Shown here piece after piece: positions 1 to 5,394 of a stretch of DNA of 7,510 nucleotides. The translations under genes and the position numbers were made by a program. The notes beneath the pieces are model-generated. The model was not told the origin of the DNA, made no database searches, and saw only the letters and a list, made by a program, of their open reading frames with translations. The number at the start of each line of letters is the position of its first letter. Position 1 is the stretch's first letter. Source of the stretch: an uncultured Oscillospiraceae bacterium (GTDB lineage Bacteria > Bacillota > Clostridia > Oscillospirales > Acutalibacteraceae); contig URQJ01000091.1 in the NCBI GenBank assembly GCA_900549945.1, positions 1 to 7,510 of the forward strand, in the 5' to 3' direction.

Positions 1-666
1 GTCCTGCTCTTCGTCGCGACCGGCCGCGTCACTGCGATGGCGCTCCTTTTAAAGGAAATGTTCGATTTCGACGGCTACCTCGCAATGACCGGCCAGTACG
101 GCTTCGACCGTGACGGGCGCGTTCTGCACCGCATGCCGCACGACCCGGAGGATATCCGCATCCTGATGCGCCTGCAGGAAAAGGATTCGTTTCCCTGCAT
201 GATCGCCGAGGCGGAAAAGTGCTTTATGGCGAGCGGTTCCGACCTCGTGCGCCGGCATTTTCGGGATCACGGGCTGCCGGACCCGCCGCTCTACGACCTT
301 CGCCGGATCGAAACGCACGACGTTTACCAGCTCATCACCTACGACCCCGCGCGCACGAACCCGAAGCTCGCGCCGCTGCGCCATATCCGCATCACAAACG
401 CCGCCGATTACTGCCACGACGTGATCCCGGAAAACGGCGGAAAGCACGTCGGCATTCAAAGTCTCGCCGCGCATTACGGCTTAAAGCCCGAGGAGATCCT
501 CGTTTTCGGCGACGGCAAAAACGACGTCGAGATGCTGCGGTACGCCGGCATCGGCGTCGCGATGGGCAACGCCTGCCCCGAGGCGAAGGCCGCCGCCAAG
601 TACATAACCGCGCACGTCGATGCCGGCGGCGTGCACCATGCGCTCCGGCATTTTCACGTGATCTGA
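1..666 (+). CDS. Cof-type HAD-IIB family hydrolase (probable sugar phosphatase), 5' partial
   Basis: The reading frame is open from base 1, so the gene begins upstream of the window; 221 codons are visible before the TGA. The fragment starts in HAD motif II (VLLFVATGR, visible residues 1-9), so the N-terminal strand with the nucleophile DxD is missing, probably some 35-45 residues. A C2-type cap region follows, then the motif III lysine in NGGKHVG (K148) and motif IV GDGKNDVEML (visible residues 170-179), whose two aspartates bind Mg2+. This order is typical of Cof/YidA/YbiV-like soluble cytoplasmic phosphatases acting on sugar phosphates or similar small phosphoesters; the exact substrate cannot be read. 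An ATG at base 37 should not be taken as the start, because it would cut through motif II. It is convergent with the transporter operon, so it is not co-transcribed with it. Confidence 0.9.
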   Translation, partial: VLLFVATGRVTAMALLLKEMFDFDGYLAMTGQYGFDRDGRVLHRMPHDPEDIRILMRLQEKDSFPCMIAEAEKCFMASGSDLVRRHFRDHGLPDPPLYDLRRIETHDVYQLITYDPARTNPKLAPLRHIRITNAADYCHDVIPENGGKHVGIQSLAAHYGLKPEEILVFGDGKNDVEMLRYAGIGVAMGNACPEAKAAAKYITAHVDAGGVHHALRHFHVI

Positions 667-1041
667 CGCGGCAGCCCCGCGCCGGCGAACGCGCTGCTGC
701 TCCGGCCTTTGGACCGGCACCGCCGCAAGGCATACGCCCGCGTACCCAAACACCTGCACTTTTCCCGCCGCATTTTCCGCAGCGGCGCCGCGGGCTTTTG
801 CACCGCCCCGCCGCAAAGCGGGTTCCGCATCCGCCTGACAGGCATTTCTGCAAGCCTGCACGCGCCGCTTACCCGCAGCATTTTACCGGCGATGCCGCCG
901 GCTCCCGTACAAAAGGAGATCGCCGAGAGCCATACGGCCCCCGGCGATCTCTTTCATTTTAAGGAGAAAGCATTCCGCGAAACGCCTTATTTTTTCTATA
1001 TAGGACGCCGGCGCTTCTGCGCTGCGGCATTCCGAAGGCTA
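667..1041. other. Convergent noncoding gap, 375 bases
   Basis: This gap lies between the stops of the HAD gene and the binding-protein gene. Open frames crossing it have no ribosome binding site and are arginine/proline/alanine-rich, as expected from out-of-frame reading of GC-rich DNA, so I see no gene. The clear structure is the hairpin at 913-954. The 8-mer GCATTCCG occurs twice on the + strand (970-977 and 1027-1034) for no obvious reason. Confidence 0.6.
913..954. terminator. Probable bidirectional Rho-independent terminator
   Basis: A 10-bp perfect stem (GAGATCGCCG at 916-925 with its complement at 942-951) extends to 13 bp with one G-U pair and two A-U pairs (913-915 with 952-954). 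The loop contains a further GCC/GGC pairing (929-931 with 936-938). On the + strand it runs into a T-rich tail (952-960); on the minus strand the tail starts with TTTT. It lies about 90 nt past the binding-protein stop and about 250 nt past the HAD stop, so it fits the transporter operon best and may stop both transcripts. Confidence 0.7.
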
Positions 1042-2802
1042 TCACTGATTCAGCTTATATACATCGTACTCCGGATCATACGCGGAGAAGCCCTGAATCT
1101 CGACGTTCTCGTCGTGCTTCTGCTGGTATGCCGCCGTGATTTCATCGACGCTGTTGTCCTTCACGAACTGCAGGAGCTCGCTGACCAGCTTATCGAATTC
1201 CTCATCGGTTTCCGCCATGATGATCTTCGGATACTGCGCCTTCGACTGGTCGAGAATGATCTGGCGGCTGACGCCGAGGTCAGACTGCGGGTCGATGACG
1301 TCCGTCAGGCCGGTGTTTTCGTCCGTGATAAACTTCTGGCCGATGCGTGGATTCTCTTCGTCATAGGTGCACAGCTTCGCCTGAATATCAACGGTCCAGT
1401 TCTTTGTCTCCGGAGATTCCTTTTCGTTGACAGCGTACTTCGTCAAGTCGACGTTATCGGAGTGTGCCGGCTGCGACCAGAACCATGCGCCTGCCGAATC
1501 CAGCTCTGCGGAGGTGAATTCCGACTGCGGCTTAATCAGGTTCGGGTTTCCATCCTCGTCGAGGCCCTCCCAAAGGCCGCCCTCCGGGCCGTACATCATA
1601 TTGATGGAGCCTTCCTTCGTGAGCATCCAAGTGAACAGGTCAAAGATGCGCTGGGGATTTTCCGCCTTCTTCGTGATGCAGTTGACGTTCCAGCCTACCG
1701 TGCCGGCCTCGTCGCCGTAGGTGATCTCCACGCCCTCAGCGGCGGGGAACATCATGCTTTCCGGCTGCATGGCCTCTGTGCCCAGAACCTCGTAGGAGGT
1801 TTCGTTGCCCGTCTTTTCGCGCACGATGCGGCGGAAATTGTTGGTGTCGTCCTGCGAGAAGTCATACCAGAGCAGCGCGGGGCGCGCGTTGGTGACCTTC
1901 TCAAGGAACTGGTCGGCGCTGTCCGTAAAGACCTCGGCCGTGAAGAGGCCTTCCTTATACCACTGGTTGGCCATGCGCAGCGCCTCGATCACGGTCTCGT
2001 TCTCAAGGCCGTACTGCAGGGTGCCGTTGTCCTGTGTCCAGTAGGTATCGAGCGGCAGCGCGCCGCCCAGTGCGCGGTAGAACGGCCACCAGCAGTAATA
2101 CGCGTTATCCGTATTCGTACACCAGAAGGGCAGCACGCTCTGGCCGGAGTAGGAGGTCAGGTTCGCTTCCTTGACGGCGAGCGCATACTGGTGGAGGTCC
2201 TCAAAGGTTTCGAGCTTCGGGGAACCGACCGCCTCGTAGGTCGCCGTGTTGATGATCCACTGGTAGTTGCCGCCGGTCGCGCTCTTTCTCGCCCAGTTCG
2301 GGATGCCGTAGAGCACGCCGTCAATCTTCAGCAGGTCGCGCGTCGCTTCGGGGATATCCTCCTCAAACGAGTTGCCCTCGTACATATACTGCGAGAGATC
2401 CTGCAGATAGCCGCCGCGGGCGATCTTATTCAGATCCGGGCCGCGGTCCATGACGATGACCTCCGGCAGATCGTCCGACGAGACCATCAGGTTCAGCTTC
2501 GCCATCGGGTCGGAGTCCGGCGCGGTCCAGTTGACCTCGACGTTAAACTTGTCGGACATGTACTGTGACGCAGCATCCTGTCCCCAGATCTTGGACCAGC
2601 CCGTGTAATTGTAATACACCGTGAACGAATACTTTTCGGAGGTATCGTCCGGCCCTGCAGCCGTTTCCCCGCCGGATTCCCCGGAAGCGCTGTTCCCGCC
2701 GTCTCCGGTCGTAGAGCTTTCGCCGCCTCCGCCGCAGCCTGCGAACAGGCCGAGCACCAGAGCCGCCGCAACAAGCAGGGCAAGAATCTGTTTTTTCTTC
2801 AT
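1042..2802 (-). CDS. ABC transporter extracellular solute-binding lipoprotein (LplA-like, CUT1 type)
   Basis: This protein captures a solute, probably an oligosaccharide, outside the membrane and delivers it to the two permeases encoded just upstream. From the start chosen here it has 586 residues. MKKKQ is followed by a hydrophobic segment (about 6-20) and the lipobox FAGC with lipidated Cys23, then a Gly/Ser/Thr/Glu-rich linker to about residue 55. Family features include DLPEVIV (111-117), DGVLYGIPNW (161-170) and the binding-protein block NPQRIFDLFTWMLTKEG (382-398) followed by MYGPEG. The length is well above the roughly 420 residues of MalE-type proteins and fits the larger LplA/YtcQ group. 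An in-frame ATG three codons upstream (2811) directly abuts the AAAGGA motif, so 2802, with AAAGGA 8 nt before it, is the better start. It is the last gene of the operon, 68 nt after the LplC-like gene. The substrate is not determined. Confidence 0.93.
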   Translation of the reverse strand: MKKKQILALLVAAALVLGLFAGCGGGGESSTTGDGGNSASGESGGETAAGPDDTSEKYSFTVYYNYTGWSKIWGQDAASQYMSDKFNVEVNWTAPDSDPMAKLNLMVSSDDLPEVIVMDRGPDLNKIARGGYLQDLSQYMYEGNSFEEDIPEATRDLLKIDGVLYGIPNWARKSATGGNYQWIINTATYEAVGSPKLETFEDLHQYALAVKEANLTSYSGQSVLPFWCTNTDNAYYCWWPFYRALGGALPLDTYWTQDNGTLQYGLENETVIEALRMANQWYKEGLFTAEVFTDSADQFLEKVTNARPALLWYDFSQDDTNNFRRIVREKTGNETSYEVLGTEAMQPESMMFPAAEGVEITYGDEAGTVGWNVNCITKKAENPQRIFDLFTWMLTKEGSINMMYGPEGGLWEGLDEDGNPNLIKPQSEFTSAELDSAGAWFWSQPAHSDNVDLTKYAVNEKESPETKNWTVDIQAKLCTYDEENPRIGQKFITDENTGLTDVIDPQSDLGVSRQIILDQSKAQYPKIIMAETDEEFDKLVSELLQFVKDNSVDEITAAYQQKHDENVEIQGFSAYDPEYDVYKLNQ

Positions 2803-2810
2803 TTCCTTCA

Positions 2811-2816
2811 TCCTTT
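2811..2816 (-). promoter_or_regulatory. Ribosome binding site deciding the binding-protein start
   Basis: The minus strand reads AAAGGA here, 8 nt before the ATG at 2802. Because it directly abuts the alternative ATG at 2811 (spacing zero), it supports the shorter protein beginning MKKKQILALL, which also gives a cleaner signal peptide. Confidence 0.65.
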
Positions 2817-2870
2817 CTTCGTGTGAAATTTATGTTTCAGGGATATTCCCCTAAAAGCCCGCCGCATCCG

Positions 2871-3806
2871 TCAGCCCTTGATCGAGCCGATCATGATGCC
2901 CTTGATAAAGTACCGCTGCAAAAACGGATAGATCGCCACGATCGGAACGATACTCGTGATCATGGTCGCCATCGTGATGGAGCGGACGTTGACCGCCTTG
3001 CCCGCGGTCGCCTGACCGATCACGGCGGCGTCCGTGCCCATAGCCGCCATGCGCTCTGCAAAGCTCGCCTCATTGATGATCGAGAGCAGCACCGAGGTCA
3101 TCGGCTTCAGGTTCGGGTCCGTCACATAGACGTATGTCGTATACCAATCGTTCCACTGATACACGCCGAAGTACAGCGCGATCGTCGCGATGATCGGCGT
3201 GGAAACCGGCCAGAAGATCTTAAAGAAGATCGTGAAATAGTTGGCGCCGTCGATGCGCGCCGATTCCTCCAGCGCCTCGGGAACCGATTGGAAATAGCTT
3301 CGCATCAGGATCATATTCCAGATATTGACAAGGCTCGGGATGATGTAGACCCAGAAGGTGTTCGTGAGCCCCAGCGTCTTAATCAGGAAGTAGGTGGGGA
3401 TCAGGCCGCCGCCGAAATACATCGGGATCAGGCACAGCATGGTGTAGCCGCGCCGGCCCACGAGGTTCTTTCTCGAGAGCGCGAAGGCCATCGCGCCCGT
3501 GACCAGCAGGCCGCCGACCGTGCCGACGATCGTTCTGGCAAACGTGATGCCGTAGGCGCGCCAGATCGTTTCCTTGCCGAAAATATTCTTGTAGTTGTCG
3601 ATTGTAAACTTACGCGGATAAATGGTGATGCCACCCAGAATGGTATCGTCGGCATAGTTCAGTGAAATTGCCAGCGCATTCAGGAAAGGATACAGCGTTG
3701 TGACAAACACCACGGTCATGATCACGACCATCGCAATCACAATCACGTAGTCACTCGCCGTCATTTTGGCTTTCATTTTATGGCTCTTTTTCATTTGAGT
3801 TCGCAC
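2871..3806 (-). CDS. Carbohydrate ABC transporter permease, LplC/MalG-like
   Basis: This is one of the two inner-membrane subunits of the importer, 311 residues. Hydrophobic segments are visible at about 20-48, 85-110, 120-143, 152-168, 203-217 and 278-295. The cytoplasmic EAA loop that docks the ATPase reads EALEESARIDGA (177-188), followed by the conserved I...P region to about 200. The C-terminal QRYFIKGIMIGSIKG is typical of LplC-type permeases in which a basic FIKG(I/V)MIGS-like tail ends the protein. The start is GTG: a strong AAAGGAGG (3817-3824) lies 10 nt upstream, whereas the first in-frame ATG (3794) would be 22 nt away. The gene follows the LplB-like permease after 21 nt, so the two are co-transcribed and probably translationally linked. 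Family assignment is firm; substrate is unknown. Confidence 0.93.
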   Translation of the reverse strand: MRTQMKKSHKMKAKMTASDYVIVIAMVVIMTVVFVTTLYPFLNALAISLNYADDTILGGITIYPRKFTIDNYKNIFGKETIWRAYGITFARTIVGTVGGLLVTGAMAFALSRKNLVGRRGYTMLCLIPMYFGGGLIPTYFLIKTLGLTNTFWVYIIPSLVNIWNMILMRSYFQSVPEALEESARIDGANYFTIFFKIFWPVSTPIIATIALYFGVYQWNDWYTTYVYVTDPNLKPMTSVLLSIINEASFAERMAAMGTDAAVIGQATAGKAVNVRSITMATMITSIVPIVAIYPFLQRYFIKGIMIGSIKG

Positions 3807-3827
3807 CGCACGTAAACCTCCTTTCCG

Positions 3828-4793
3828 TCAGAACAGCGCATTTTCACCGGCCTTGCCGGCAATCCAGTTGGCGCCGAGCAGCAGGCCGAAGTTGATGACC
3901 GCTTTAAACAAACCCGCCGCCGTAGCGAAGGAGAACCGCCCCATGTTCATGCCCATGCGGTAGACAAAGGTATCGATGACGTCCGCATATTCGGTCAGCA
4001 TGGCGTTTCCCATGTTCTTCGTGAGCATCATGATCTGGTCGAAGTTGGCGTTCAGCACGCCGCCCACGTTCATGATGAAAAGAAGAATGATGGTGGGCTT
4101 GATCGCCTTGAGCGTGATGTGCCACATCTTCTGCGCACGTGTGGCGCCGTCGATATCTGCGGCCTCGTACATTTCCGCATCCACACCGGCCATCGCCGAT
4201 ATGTAGATGATGGAGTTCCAGCCCACTTCCTTCCAGATATCCGTGAACAAGGTAATGCCCCAAAAGTATTTTCCGTCTTGGAAGAAACCGATAGGCTCGT
4301 CAATAATATTCGCCCACTGGAGAAATTCATTGACCGCGCCGCCGTCGATCGACAGGAAGTCGAACATCAAAAGCGCACATACCGTCCACGAAATGAAGTG
4401 CGGCAGATAGCTGACGGTCTGCACCACTTTTTTAATGCCGGAGCGGCGCATTTCATTGAGAAACACTGCAAAAACGATCGGGCAGATAAAGCCGATGGAC
4501 AGCTTCAAAAAGCTGATGACCAGCGTGTTGCGCAGCGTTCTGAAAAAGTTCGGGTCCGTAAACAGAGATTCAAACTGCTTGAAGCCGACCCATTCGCTCA
4601 TCCCGGGGAAATCGCCCATGCGGAACTCCTGAAACGACATGATCAGGCCGTACATGGGCAGGTAGCTGAAAACGATCAGCAGGATGATGCCCGGCAGAAC
4701 CAGAAGCTGAAGGTCCCATTGCTCGATGGCCCGGGCGAAAAAGCCCTTTTTCTTTGTTGTCCGCTGAACCGCAGCGCCTCCTGTTTCTTTCAC
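3828..4793 (-). CDS. ABC transporter permease, LplB/MalF-like
   Basis: This is the partner membrane subunit, 321 residues, and the first gene of the operon. A short basic N-terminus (RTTKKKGFFARA) precedes the first membrane segment (about 29-52); others lie near 88-112, 132-146, 190-204, 233-249 and 290-310. The sequence VSYLPHFISW (127-136) is characteristic of LplB-type permeases. The EAA loop reads EAADIDGA (210-217) with the I...P part near 226-233. The start is GTG: the upstream in-frame codons reach a stop at 4797-4799, so no earlier start exists, and AGAGGGAG (4803-4810) lies 9 nt upstream. An ATG at 4800 is in another frame and overlaps the ribosome binding site region. No ATPase gene lies in the operon. 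Transcription probably begins near 5033, leaving a long leader. Confidence 0.93.
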   Translation of the reverse strand: MKETGGAAVQRTTKKKGFFARAIEQWDLQLLVLPGIILLIVFSYLPMYGLIMSFQEFRMGDFPGMSEWVGFKQFESLFTDPNFFRTLRNTLVISFLKLSIGFICPIVFAVFLNEMRRSGIKKVVQTVSYLPHFISWTVCALLMFDFLSIDGGAVNEFLQWANIIDEPIGFFQDGKYFWGITLFTDIWKEVGWNSIIYISAMAGVDAEMYEAADIDGATRAQKMWHITLKAIKPTIILLFIMNVGGVLNANFDQIMMLTKNMGNAMLTEYADVIDTFVYRMGMNMGRFSFATAAGLFKAVINFGLLLGANWIAGKAGENALF

Positions 4794-4848
4794 ATCTCAT
4801 CACTCCCTCTTTATACCAAATATTTGAGTATGCTGTAAGCCCTTGACC

Positions 4849-4866
4849 CGGCGGCGCCCGCCGCCG
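4849..4866 (-). other. GC-only hairpin in the transporter leader
   Basis: CGGCGGC pairs perfectly with GCCGCCG around a 4-base loop, giving a 7-bp all-GC stem 55 nt upstream of the GTG start of the LplB-like gene. No T-run follows on the minus strand, so it is not an intrinsic terminator. Flanking AGCTT and AAGGGCT can add a few more pairs. It could affect translation or mRNA stability, but the sequence does not show which. Confidence 0.45.
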
Positions 4867-4913
4867 ATAAGCTGGATGGCTCTCTCCTCCCTTCCGCAGA
4901 TTTGGTTATTTTT

Positions 4914-4963
4914 TCGGCTTTCCCGGCCTTAACGGCCGGAAAGTTAATCCCAACAGAAGCCGA
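4914..4963 (-). ncRNA. Candidate structured leader element with competing folds
   Basis: On the minus-strand RNA, an outer stem TCGGCTT/AAGCCGA (7 bp; 4957-4963 with 4914-4920) encloses an inner stem CCGGCC/GGCCGG (6 bp; 4934-4939 with 4923-4928) capped by GTTAA. The internal loop is very asymmetric: 17 nt on the 5' side and 2 nt on the 3' side. Two alternatives compete: a CTTT/AAAG extension of the inner stem, which uses bases of the outer stem, and TTAAC (4943-4947) pairing with the GTTAA loop. The element ends in an A-rich stretch rather than a T-run. I recognise no known riboswitch class. It may be a regulatory leader or only incidental pairing. Confidence 0.35.
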
Positions 4964-4991
4964 TTATACCGGATATTTATATCCGGTATAA
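4964..4991. repeat. Perfect AT-rich palindrome, 13-bp arms
   Basis: The arm TTATACCGGATAT (4964-4976) is followed by two T bases and its exact complement (4979-4991). It shares its last four bases with the next palindrome. It lies about 40-70 nt downstream of the predicted transcription start, so it is either an operator for a dimeric regulator or an RNA stem in the leader. Confidence 0.7.
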
Positions 4992-5013
4992 AAGAGCTGC
5001 GCAGCTCTTTTAT
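4988..5013. repeat. Perfect 26-bp palindrome with A-run and T-run ends
   Basis: ATAAAAGAGCTGC (4988-5000) is followed directly by its exact complement, with no spacer. As RNA it folds into GAGCT/AGCTC with a GCGC loop, flanked by A and T runs on both sides, so it resembles an intrinsic terminator readable from either strand. It begins about 20 nt after the predicted start site of the transporter operon, where a terminator would act as an attenuator. It could instead be a dispersed intergenic repeat or an operator. Confidence 0.65.
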
Positions 5014-5039
5014 CGCATTATTCACAATTCATTAACACA

Positions 5040-5068
5040 ATCATATACCATGCAGCTGGCAAAGTCAA
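5040..5068 (-). promoter_or_regulatory. Vegetative sigma-factor promoter of the transporter operon
   Basis: The minus strand reads TTGACT (-35, 5063-5068), a spacer of exactly 17 bases, then TATGAT (-10, 5040-5045): five of six matches to consensus in each box. The bases upstream (5069-5100) are almost all A/T, like an UP element. Transcription should start near 5033. The hexamer ATTGTG is repeated 13 bases apart (5036-5041 and 5023-5028) across the -10 end and start site, where a repressor could bind. This is the only convincing promoter I found for the operon. Confidence 0.7.
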
Positions 5069-5140
5069 CTAAAATTTTCTTTATTATTAAACTTTTTTAT
5101 CCAATGGCGTTTTTTGTCTCTCATTGACGACATTCGGAAC

Positions 5141-5178
5141 CGCTGAATTTCAGGCATTTTGCCTGAAATCGTACAGCG
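5141..5178. promoter_or_regulatory. Isolated perfect palindrome upstream of the promoter
   Basis: ATTTCAGGCA (5147-5156), a TTT spacer and the exact complement (5160-5169) form a 10-bp inverted repeat, with outer arms CGCTG (5141-5145) and CAGCG (5174-5178). No T-run follows on the minus strand, and another hairpin already serves as terminator, so a protein binding site is plausible. It lies about 80 bp upstream of the -35 box, a position suited to an activator. No regulator gene is in the window to pair it with. Confidence 0.4.
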
Positions 5179-5253
5179 CACATGAAATCCCTGCCAACCG
5201 CACGAATACGTCCGAAAATACGGCTTATTGTGCGCGGTCCCCCCGCCCGGCTG

Positions 5254-5314
5254 CAAAAAAAGAGCGGCGGCAGGCGCCGGCCTGTCACGGCCTGCATCCC
5301 TGCTGTCGCTCTTT
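5254..5314 (-). terminator. Rho-independent terminator of the dehydrogenase unit
   Basis: Arms 5299-5312 and 5261-5274 pair over 14 bp, including two G-U pairs, and two further A-U pairs extend the stem. The enclosed segment can fold further on CAGGC/GCCTG. On the minus strand the stem is followed by a run of seven T (5255-5261). It lies about 80 nt past the stop at 5395, separating the dehydrogenases from the transporter operon. Confidence 0.85.
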
Positions 5315-5394
5315 CGCTTCCTATTTTCCGCGCTGCCCGCCGGCGCGTCTGTTTTCCGTACGTCCGGCGGTTCAGCGCCGTGCAGCGCACCGCA

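Larger units (their letters stand above)
4794..5394 (-). other. 601-base intergenic regulatory region with long structured leader
   Basis: This region lies between the dehydrogenase pair and the transporter operon, all on the minus strand. In transcription order it contains a 12-bp stem with an internal loop (5331-5343 with 5364-5377) about 18 nt after the dehydrogenase stop, a strong terminator (5254-5314), an isolated perfect palindrome (5147-5169), an AT-rich tract (5069-5100), a promoter (5040-5068), two abutting palindromes (4964-5013), a composite stem-loop (4914-4963), a purine-rich tract resembling a ribosome binding site with no usable start after it (4881-4895), a GC-rich hairpin (4849-4866) and the short palindrome CAAATATTTG (4817-4826). 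I found no convincing coding sequence; a 63-codon minus-strand frame at 5065-5256 lacks a ribosome binding site. Confidence 0.7.

Noticed and set aside
37..39. ATG as the start of the HAD gene
   Set aside because: The frame is open upstream and the upstream codons encode HAD motif II (VATGR), so this ATG is internal.
709..2568. Long + strand open frame of 619 codons
   Set aside because: It lies opposite the binding-protein gene, has an Arg/Val/Leu-rich composition with no recognisable domain and no ribosome binding site, while the minus strand encodes a clear family protein with a signal peptide.
2823..3665. + strand open frame of 280 codons opposite the LplC-like permease
   Set aside because: Its composition (Arg/Asp/His-rich) is that of an antisense shadow of a membrane protein gene; the minus strand encodes the genuine permease with its EAA loop.
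4809..4840. A second promoter (CTTACA, 18 bases, TATAAA on the minus strand) just before the LplB-like gene
   Set aside because: Transcription from it would begin past the ribosome binding site, giving an almost leaderless GTG-start mRNA; the -35 match is weak and a much better promoter exists at 5040-5068.
4794..5033. A known riboswitch class or T-box in the transporter leader
   Set aside because: I could not match conserved cores of the classes I know, and no antiterminator/terminator pair with a T-run lies next to the first gene. Only the unassigned structures are reported.
5065..5256. 63-codon minus-strand frame between the dehydrogenase terminator and the transporter promoter
   Set aside because: It would start at a TTG inside the terminator T-run, has no ribosome binding site, overlaps the palindrome and the AT-rich tract, and ends in the -35 box; no family is recognisable.
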